NCBI GenBank assembly: GCA_037139095.1
Contig: JBAXHD010000092.1
Location: forward strand, 1-5,075
DNA length: 5,075 bases
Source: WLMZ01 sp037139095
Lineage (GTDB): Bacteria; Actinomycetota; Acidimicrobiia; Acidimicrobiales; Ilumatobacteraceae
Reading direction: 5' to 3'
The notes beneath the pieces were generated by a model that saw only the letters and a list, made by a program, of their open reading frames with translations, ran no database searches and was not told the origin of the DNA. Shown piece by piece: positions 1 to 4,598 of this stretch (positions are counted from its first letter, which is position 1; each line of letters begins with the position of its first letter). Made by a program: the position numbers and the translations under genes.

Positions 1-964
1 CGACCATTTGCTCGAACACGTTGGGGTATCGGTCGCGCATCCACTCGTGCTGTTGAGCCTGGCTGCACGCAAACTTCAACTCGGGTTCGCGGGTCATCAG
101 ATCGAGCACGTTGCTAAATGTGCGCGCGCATTTGCGCACCGTTTCGCGTAGGGGCCACAGCCATGCTGTGTCGATGTGTGCATGGCCGATGGCGCTGACT
201 CGATGTGCGCTTGGCACCGCAGGTTTGGCCAGCGATGGAGCAAGTTGGGCGCGTGCGGCGGCAGCGGTGCCCACCACGTCGTTGAGGTCGAGTGCATCGA
301 GCGCGCGCTCGATGGCGCGCGTGATCTGCGGCCTGCGGGGTGCCTTCTGTGGCAACTCTTTGATGAGGTCGCCGAGCACGTCGAGGTCGTAGACCAATGC
401 AGCTACTTCGGAGTTGAACACCGAGAGCTCGGCACGCTTCAGCGAATACAGCGGCGCAGTGGTGAGGGTGTTGGGGTCGCCGTTAGGTGATGGCGGGTAC
501 AGCGAGGACACGACCATGGGGTTGGCCGCGGCCTCGACAAGAAACTCAAACTGCTCGCCGCCGTTGGCAGTAATGAGCAAGGGGATCGCGTGGTTCAAAG
601 GATTGAGCGCACGCAGCGGACCATTGGGTCCCCACACCAAGCCCTCGGCCTGAAAGCCCGGGGCATGTCCGAAGCCGAGGTCGATACGCGCTTCGACGGT
701 AGCGCCCTTCCATTCGTGTGGAACGGTGGCGATGCAGTGGAACCACGTGGTGCTCCACGGCGGCCCGTAGGCAGTACCGATTGCGAATGGTGTGAACAAA
801 CCATCGACCATCGCGAGCATCGCATCGTCGAACGAGATGGGTTCGCCGGGCGCCGAATAGGCCGACACGGTGAGCTCGGCGCTTGCCCCATAGCGCTGAG
901 GTCGGATGCGATCGCGAAGGAAGCGTTCGAGGCGCCGTTCGATGATGAGGTGGTTGTCGTGCAT
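1..964 (-). CDS. GH38 alpha-mannosidase, N-terminal part (3' end beyond the left edge)
   Basis: Glycoside hydrolase family 38 enzymes hydrolyse alpha-mannosidic bonds with a zinc ion and a retaining mechanism. The 321 visible residues are open from ATG 964 to the window edge without a stop. Residues 1-250 fit the N-terminal domain of the cytosolic/vacuolar type (Ams1/MAN2C1-like), including WSTTWF (70-75), LGFGHAPGFQAEGLVWGPNG (96-115) and LNPLNHAIPL. The catalytic domain then opens with GHAHIDTAWLWPLRET (260-275). By comparison with characterised GH38 enzymes, H263 and D265 are the expected first zinc ligands. The nucleophile Asp and the C-terminal beta domains lie outside the window; full members are usually about 1000 residues. 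There is no signal peptide, so the protein is probably cytoplasmic. The start follows the deoD-like stop by 10 bases, has no clear Shine-Dalgarno sequence and gives a family-like N-terminus (MHDNHLIIERRLERFLRDR), which suggests translational coupling as the fourth gene of the minus-strand operon. The family call is very secure; the substrate linkage is not. Confidence 0.95.
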   Translation of the reverse strand, partial: MHDNHLIIERRLERFLRDRIRPQRYGASAELTVSAYSAPGEPISFDDAMLAMVDGLFTPFAIGTAYGPPWSTTWFHCIATVPHEWKGATVEARIDLGFGHAPGFQAEGLVWGPNGPLRALNPLNHAIPLLITANGGEQFEFLVEAAANPMVVSSLYPPSPNGDPNTLTTAPLYSLKRAELSVFNSEVAALVYDLDVLGDLIKELPQKAPRRPQITRAIERALDALDLNDVVGTAAAARAQLAPSLAKPAVPSAHRVSAIGHAHIDTAWLWPLRETVRKCARTFSNVLDLMTREPELKFACSQAQQHEWMRDRYPNVFEQMV

Positions 965-974
965 GGCGGTTCGA

Positions 975-1688
975 TCAGGCGACGGCGACTCGGCAGGCAA
1001 CGTGGGTCATCGCGTTGACGCCCCGCTTGAACTCTTCGTCGGTGATGCGTTCGGTGGTGCCGTCGTCGTCGATGAGGTCGCTGACCGTCATGATGGCCAA
1101 CGTCTCGATCTGGTGAATGGCGCCGAGCGTGTACAGGATTGATGCTTCCATCTCGACCCCAAGATGGCCGCGCTCTCGCCAGCGTTGCATCAGGCCGGCA
1201 CGATCGTCGTAGAACAAAGCGCTGGTGACAACAGGGCCCACGAATGTGCGTGGGTTCGATTCGCGGGCGAACGCCACGGCCGACTCGACGAGTTGCCAAC
1301 TTGCGGTTGGGGCGTGCGCCTCACCGTGGGTGAGCATTGCCGTGGTGGGGTCGTCGGGAGTGGCGCTGAGGGCAATCAGTGTGTCGCCCATGCGCAGACC
1401 GTGCTTGAGGCCGCCAGCGCTGCCCACTCGAATGATGCGCTTGGCGCCGAGCTGAATGAGTTCGCTGTAATAGATGGCGGCGCTACCAGCGCCCATGCCT
1501 ACCGACTGCACGCTCAGCGGCGTGCCGTTGAACGTGCCCGTGAAACCGAGCATGCCGCGTTCGTCGTTCACGCATCGAAAGCCTGGATCGAAGAATGTCT
1601 CAGCGATGTGGCGAGCACGATTGGGATCGCCAGGCACCAGCACTGCTGGGGCATAGTCACTGGGTTCGGCGCGAAGGTGAACAGGCAT
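975..1688 (-). CDS. deoD: Purine nucleoside phosphorylase, DeoD type
   Basis: This 237-residue cytoplasmic enzyme should catalyse phosphorolysis of purine (deoxy)nucleosides to free base plus (deoxy)ribose 1-phosphate in purine salvage. Its length matches the hexameric bacterial DeoD family, about 235-239 residues. Seen in order: the phosphate-binding VPGDPNRAR (18-26, G20 and R24), NDERGMLGFTG (41-51, R44 the likely cross-subunit phosphate Arg), IIRVGSAGG (85-93, R87 and S90), the ribose-site GVEMEAS (177-183, E179-M180-E181) and TVSDLI (201-206). D204 is the base-protonating Asp of 6-amino/6-oxopurine enzymes. R214 probably corresponds to the catalytic Arg217 of E. coli, with the intervening loop three residues shorter. 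The open frame continues upstream into the glycosylase gene, but ATG 1688 gives the family N-terminus; no good Shine-Dalgarno sequence precedes it. It lies 35 bases after the glycosylase stop and 10 before the mannosidase start. A uridine phosphorylase is less likely given D204 and the overall match; exact substrate preference is inferred. Confidence 0.93.
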   Translation of the reverse strand: MPVHLRAEPSDYAPAVLVPGDPNRARHIAETFFDPGFRCVNDERGMLGFTGTFNGTPLSVQSVGMGAGSAAIYYSELIQLGAKRIIRVGSAGGLKHGLRMGDTLIALSATPDDPTTAMLTHGEAHAPTASWQLVESAVAFARESNPRTFVGPVVTSALFYDDRAGLMQRWRERGHLGVEMEASILYTLGAIHQIETLAIMTVSDLIDDDGTTERITDEEFKRGVNAMTHVACRVAVA

Positions 1689-1723
1689 GAGATGCAGCGT
1701 AGGCGGCGCCGCGACACCGTGAC

Positions 1724-2563
1724 TTACTTCAGGAACTTGCTGGTGGTGTTGTCGGCAAGCAGCTTGCCGTCGGTCTGGCAAGCAGGGCAGTAGGCCACTG
1801 TGTAATTGCTGTATGAAACAGATCGGATGACGCTGCCGCATTCGGGGCACGGCTCGCCGATGCGGCCGTGAACTCGCCCGGGCCGATCTTTCGAGGAGCT
1901 CATGTCGGGTCGGGTTCGTTCGTAGGTCAAACCGTCCTCGACGGCATCGTGAATTGCGTGCACCACTCTGGACACTCCATCACGAGTGAGCTTTGAAGTG
2001 TTCGCAAAGGGCGACAGCTTGGCGCGATGACACACTTCGTTGGCGAGCATTCGTCCCAGCCCGGCGATGAGATGTTGGTCGCGTAGAAATCCGTGCAGAC
2101 GCATTGGATGTGCGTTGAACTGAGCCTCAAGCGATTCGTCGTCGAACTCAAGAGCCTCGGGCCCCAGCGCACTGAGGGGAGCATCGGTGAGCGCCGTTGG
2201 CGTGGGCAGACACCAGACACCTGCGCGGCGTTCGGTGCCCGCTTCGGTCAGCAAGAGGGCGGGGCCTTCATCGAACACAAAACGGGCTTGGCCGTTGCGT
2301 GGCTTGGGCGATTGCTTGTCGTCGAGCACGAGTCGACCGCCCTGCATCAGATGCACCACGAACGTGATCGAGTCGAACTGCAGCATCAGGTACTTGCCTC
2401 GGCGATCGACGCTGCGCAACGGTTGGCCATAGGCCTGATCGGGCGCAGGCACAGCGGTCTTGAGTGCAGTGAAACGAAATGGCACGAAACGCGTCAGGAC
2501 GCGACCGGCGAATTGGTGGGATAACCGCTCGGCGTGGGCCTGCACTTCGGGCAGTTCGGGCAC
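1724..2563 (-). CDS. Fpg/Nei-family DNA glycosylase (divergent actinobacterial type)
   Basis: This 279-residue base-excision repair enzyme of the Fpg/Nei superfamily removes damaged bases and nicks the abasic site. The GTG start at 2563 is fixed by chemistry: it yields MPELPEV, placing the catalytic amine at P2 with E3 and E6. K57 (RRGKYL, 54-59) is the conserved DNA-binding Lys. The H2TH region is LIAGLGRMLANEVCHRAKLSP (165-185). The C-terminal zinc finger has C239, C242, C259 and C262 and ends in TDGKLLADNTTSKFL. Several features of classical 8-oxoguanine Fpg are missing: the H2TH Asn is R171, the HLGMSG loop reads HLMQGG (71-76), the RRFG wedge reads TERRAG (110-115), and the zinc-finger Arg is replaced by Y254 in SYSNYTVAYCPAC. 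From memory, an actinobacterial subfamily shares these traits. Catalysis therefore looks intact, but lesion preference may differ, so I give no mutM or nei symbol. The gene follows the SCP2-like stop by only 4 bases, implying coupled translation. Confidence 0.92.
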   Translation of the reverse strand: MPELPEVQAHAERLSHQFAGRVLTRFVPFRFTALKTAVPAPDQAYGQPLRSVDRRGKYLMLQFDSITFVVHLMQGGRLVLDDKQSPKPRNGQARFVFDEGPALLLTEAGTERRAGVWCLPTPTALTDAPLSALGPEALEFDDESLEAQFNAHPMRLHGFLRDQHLIAGLGRMLANEVCHRAKLSPFANTSKLTRDGVSRVVHAIHDAVEDGLTYERTRPDMSSSKDRPGRVHGRIGEPCPECGSVIRSVSYSNYTVAYCPACQTDGKLLADNTTSKFLK

Positions 2564-2567
2564 GGCG

Positions 2568-2957
2568 CTACTCGTATGAAGTGTTGGCGCGCACTGAGTC
2601 GAACACGGCGCTCATCGCGCCAAAGATCGCTTGGCTATCCATGAGCTTTTGTTGATTGCCCGTGAGCAAAATGCGTCCCTGAATGAATGCTTCCTGCGCA
2701 TTGAGTGCGCCTGTTGCCACGCTCACGGCGGTGTCCCACGTTTGCTCAAAACGAACATCTTCGGGAAAGGCCGCGCCAGCTGCGAACAAGAGCTGGCCGT
2801 CGAGCACCTGCAGTGAATACACGATGGACCCCTCGGGGGCATCGGTGACAACCTGGGTGACGCCTATGGAGCACTCGGCGGCGGCCTCTGCCACGCGCTC
2901 GTTGGCTGCGGCCGCATCGGCTACGGCATCGATCCAGTCCAAACTGAGGTAACGCAC
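2568..2957 (-). CDS. SCP2 sterol-binding-domain-like protein
   Basis: This small protein of 129 residues has no signal peptide or membrane segment and is probably cytoplasmic. The second half resembles the SCP2 sterol/lipid-transfer fold. A strand pair around 44-60 (SIVYSLQVLDGQLLFAAG) is followed by VRFEQTWDTAVSVATG (68-83) and the characteristic LNAQEAFIQGRILLTGNQQKL (85-105), comparable with the family pattern of Asn/Asp-x-x-x-Ala-Phe-x-x-Gly-x-hydrophobic-x-x-x-Gly. It closes with a helix (106-123). Residues 9-29 form an Ala-rich helix. SCP2 domains bind hydrophobic ligands such as sterols, fatty acids or acyl-CoA; the ligand here is unknown. The GTG start at 2957 sits 6 bases after a -10 element, so the message may be leaderless. 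It is the first gene of the minus-strand set, 4 bases before the glycosylase gene. Why a lipid-binding protein should head a repair and nucleoside operon is not evident. Confidence 0.8.
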   Translation of the reverse strand: MRYLSLDWIDAVADAAAANERVAEAAAECSIGVTQVVTDAPEGSIVYSLQVLDGQLLFAAGAAFPEDVRFEQTWDTAVSVATGALNAQEAFIQGRILLTGNQQKLMDSQAIFGAMSAVFDSVRANTSYE

Positions 2958-2963
2958 CCCGCC

Positions 2964-2992
2964 AAGGTATCGCGCACGGCCTAGTGTGCCAA
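2964..2992 (-). promoter_or_regulatory. Sigma70-type promoter of the SCP2/glycosylase/phosphorylase/mannosidase set
   Basis: On the minus strand, TTGGCA (2992-2987) matches the -35 consensus TTGACA at five of six bases. An exact 17-base spacer follows, then TACCTT (2969-2964), which fits the TAnnnT core of actinobacterial -10 elements. Six bases (GGCGGG) separate it from the GTG at 2957, so transcription should begin at or within a base of the start codon, giving a leaderless mRNA. The pattern is seen directly; promoter activity is inferred. Confidence 0.6.
2982..2987 (+). promoter_or_regulatory. Candidate -10 element for the lipocalin-like/DUF3097 pair
   Basis: TAGTGT fits the TAnnnT -10 pattern and ends 8 bases before ATG 2996, which would place the transcript start 0-2 bases upstream of the ATG. 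No recognisable -35 exists at 16-18 bases upstream, so it is weak. Its last base overlaps the -35 of the leftward promoter, so the two polymerases probably could not bind at the same time. Confidence 0.35.
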
Positions 2993-2995
2993 GCG

Positions 2996-3697
2996 ATGTC
3001 TATTCCATCCATCAGGCCGCTCACCGAAAGCGACGAGTCTCGTCATCTCAACTCGCCCGCCGAGGCGTGGTGGTGGTGGGGTGTGTCGAGCGACCGCAGG
3101 GCCGGCATCTACGTGGGTCTCGAACTGCGCGGCGATCATTTCGATTATTGGGCTGGCATTGTTCGTGTCGATGAGCCGTACCTCTACATCGAAGAACTCG
3201 ATGGCACCGATCTACGCGACGGACTCGAGATCAAGCCTCCCGAGATGTGGGCCGATCATTCATGCGATGTTCCGTTTCAGCAATGGAGCCTTGGGGCCGA
3301 AGCGCATGGGGTGTTGCTCGATGACCCCAGCGAGGCGTGGAACCGCGCCTACGGCACGCTGGTGCCGGTCACGTTTGATGTCGAGTGGTATAGCTCGCGT
3401 CGGCCGCAACTCATCGACCCTCGAGACGTGAATGCTGTAGCGCCACTCGATGCAGTGGGCGGTTATCGCCAGAGTGGTGAGATCGATTGTGAGATCGAGT
3501 TGGCCACCGGGGTGCTGCATTTCGTTGGGCCAGCCGAGCGAGTGCATGTGTGGGGCGGGGCGTATCTGCCCTCGTCGTTTGCTATGCCAATTGCCGCGTC
3601 GGGCCTGCGCGCTCCGTACCGGCGTAGCGATGCGATTCACGTCGATCAGGTGCTGACCGATCGATGGTGGGTGAACACAAAGGCTGCGAACACATGA
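2996..3697 (+). CDS. AttH/CrtC-like (DUF7064-type) lipocalin-like protein, short form, function unknown
   Basis: This 233-residue protein has no signal peptide. I recognise it only by resemblance to actinobacterial DUF7064/DUF7065 proteins, which are related to the AttH and hydroxyneurosporene-hydratase (CrtC) lipocalin-like fold. The shared segments are EMWADHSCDVPFQQWSLG (83-100), GVLLDDPSEAW (105-115), VPVTFDVEW (123-131) and VGPAERVHVWG (177-187), where family members typically read GPGQRDHSWG; R182, H184, W186 and G187 are kept. The end, GLRAPYRRSDAIHVDQVLTDRWW (203-225), also looks family-like, but the protein is much shorter than the usual 300 or more residues. Residues 25-28 are four consecutive Trp in the region where relatives have an aromatic W/F-rich strand. 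ATG 2996 is preferred; an in-frame GTG at 2984 would overlap the candidate -10. The TGA stop overlaps the next ATG (ATGA), so the two proteins are probably made together. A hydrophobic ligand or a catalytic role is possible but unproven. Confidence 0.72.
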   Translation: MSIPSIRPLTESDESRHLNSPAEAWWWWGVSSDRRAGIYVGLELRGDHFDYWAGIVRVDEPYLYIEELDGTDLRDGLEIKPPEMWADHSCDVPFQQWSLGAEAHGVLLDDPSEAWNRAYGTLVPVTFDVEWYSSRRPQLIDPRDVNAVAPLDAVGGYRQSGEIDCEIELATGVLHFVGPAERVHVWGGAYLPSSFAMPIAASGLRAPYRRSDAIHVDQVLTDRWWVNTKAANT

Positions 3698-4527
3698 CAT
3701 ACGAACGCGACATTCTCGACGAGTTCGCCGACCGCAAGAAGGCCCCCGCCTATCGCGAGGTGATTGCGCAATTAGGCATGGTGGTCGAAGATCGCTCCAG
3801 CGGATTCTGCGGCGACGTGGTGAAGATCACCTTCGAGGCCATCACGCTGCGCGACCGCAAGAACCAACAGCGTTACTTCACATGGAAGCCGGGAGGGTTT
3901 CTGCTCGAGGGCAAGCCGGTCACATTGGTTCGTGCTGCGGCAGCGCCTGCATCCAACGTGGCGCGCAAGACGGTCACCAACAGCGGGTCGGTCGCATCAG
4001 CAGAACCAGTGCGGGCGCGTGTGGCGCGAGCCGCGCGCATCTGGGTCGAGGGCAAGCACGACGCCGAACTTCTTGAGCATGTGTGGGGTGACGACCTGCG
4101 CGAGTTGGGCATCGTGGTCGAACCGCTGCACGGCATCGACGACCTCGCCGGAGCCGTGCGCGATTTCGGGCCGTCGAGCCAGCGCCGCCTTGGTGTGTTA
4201 GTCGATCACCTCGTGGCCGGCTCGAAAGAGTCGCGTATTGCCGCAGCGGTGCGCGACGACAACGTGTTGATTACCGGTCATCCGTTTGTCGACGTGTGGG
4301 CGGGCATTCGTCCGCAGGTTCTCGGTCTTACCGAATGGCCCGATGTGCAGCGTGGCCAACCATGGAAACAAGGGATGTGCCAAGCGCTGGGCACTGACCT
4401 CGCCACCTTCTGGCCTCGCCTGCGAAATCGCGTGAACACCTACGCCGACCTGCGGCCCGAGCTGGTCGGCGCCGTCGAACGACTCATTGACTTCGTCAGC
4501 GAAGGTGACTTAGGGCCCGCTTCGTAA
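3694..4527 (+). CDS. DUF3097 family protein with Toprim-like signatures
   Basis: This 277-residue cytoplasmic protein is of unknown function but clear family: it matches the actinobacterial DUF3097 proteins along its whole length. The N-terminal part has LGMVVEDRSSGFCGDVVKI (27-45) and GGFLLEGKPVTLVR (67-80), a probable beta-barrel-like domain. A variable Ala/Ser/Val linker (81-106) follows. The conserved core has RVARAARIWVEGKHDAELLEHVWGDDLR (109-136), GVLVDHLVAGSKESRIA (167-183), GHPFVDVW (195-202) and RVNTYADLRPELVGAVERLIDFV (245-267). E119 in WVEGKHD and D171 in LVDHL sit as the acidic residues of a Toprim fold would, suggesting but not proving nucleic-acid or metal-dependent phosphoryl chemistry. 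ATG 3694 is preferred because it gives the ATGA overlap with the lipocalin-like stop and a family-like start (MTYERDILDEF); an upstream in-frame GTG at 3664 would add ten unrelated residues. An AAAGG 10 bases upstream is a weak Shine-Dalgarno sequence. Confidence 0.93.
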   Translation: MTYERDILDEFADRKKAPAYREVIAQLGMVVEDRSSGFCGDVVKITFEAITLRDRKNQQRYFTWKPGGFLLEGKPVTLVRAAAAPASNVARKTVTNSGSVASAEPVRARVARAARIWVEGKHDAELLEHVWGDDLRELGIVVEPLHGIDDLAGAVRDFGPSSQRRLGVLVDHLVAGSKESRIAAAVRDDNVLITGHPFVDVWAGIRPQVLGLTEWPDVQRGQPWKQGMCQALGTDLATFWPRLRNRVNTYADLRPELVGAVERLIDFVSEGDLGPAS

Positions 4528-4540
4528 TCGCGAACGGCCC
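4513..4540 (+). terminator. Candidate hairpin at the end of the DUF3097 gene
   Basis: GGGCC (4513-4517) can pair with GGCCC (4536-4540), and TTCG (4521-4524) with CGAA (4531-4534), around a six-base loop that contains the TAA stop. A 3-versus-1-base internal loop breaks the stem. No T-tract follows, so it is not a classical intrinsic terminator. It is the only substantial stem I see between the DUF3097 gene and the next one, and could be a termination or 3'-end-stabilising structure. Confidence 0.3.
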
Positions 4541-4598
4541 GCGCATTGGGCACATCGCGCAGGTGTACTGAACTCTTCACCCTCCGTCAGGAGATGTC
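4528..4598 (+). promoter_or_regulatory. Intergenic region upstream of the secreted-protein gene
   Basis: These 71 bases start within the candidate hairpin and end with a Shine-Dalgarno sequence. TTGGGC (4546-4551) is a possible -35, but at a 17-base spacing the -10 would be TGAACT, a poor match, so I do not claim a defined promoter. The length and the separate ribosome binding site suggest that the downstream gene is its own transcription unit. Confidence 0.35.
4589..4593 (+). promoter_or_regulatory. Shine-Dalgarno sequence AGGAG
   Basis: AGGAG ends 5 bases before ATG 4599. It is the clearest ribosome binding site in the window and fixes the start of the secreted protein. Confidence 0.8.

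Larger units (their letters stand above)
2958..2995. promoter_or_regulatory. Divergent intergenic region
   Basis: These 38 bases separate the GTG of the SCP2-like gene (minus strand) from the ATG of the lipocalin-like gene (plus strand). All sequence for starting both transcripts must lie here or inside the neighbouring coding regions. It holds a good leftward promoter and a weaker rightward -10 candidate, described separately. I see no inverted repeat large enough to be a convincing operator. Confidence 0.6.

Noticed and set aside
595..1299. 234-residue minus-strand open frame across the mannosidase/phosphorylase junction
   Set aside because: It reads a different frame of two well-supported genes; its Arg/Pro/Ser-rich sequence is typical of a high-GC shadow frame.
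1164..1793. 209-residue open frame on the plus strand opposite the nucleoside phosphorylase gene
   Set aside because: It lies fully antisense to deoD and the glycosylase end, shows no family motif, and is explained by the high GC content, which makes stop codons rare in the opposite frames.
1689..1850. Longer version of the phosphorylase starting at 1850
   Set aside because: The extra 54 residues overlap the glycosylase zinc-finger coding region and do not resemble DeoD; ATG 1688 gives the normal length and N-terminus.
2093..2524. 143-residue plus-strand open frame opposite the glycosylase gene
   Set aside because: The opposite strand encodes a motif-complete Fpg-like protein; this frame has no recognisable domain or ribosome binding site.
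3260..3700. 146-residue minus-strand open frame opposite the lipocalin-like gene
   Set aside because: It is antisense to a better-supported gene with family motifs and lacks any of its own.
4582..4593. CTCC (4582-4585) facing GGAG (4590-4593), a possible stem hiding the ribosome binding site
   Set aside because: Only four pairs with a four-base loop; too weak to claim translational control, and no further stem extends it.
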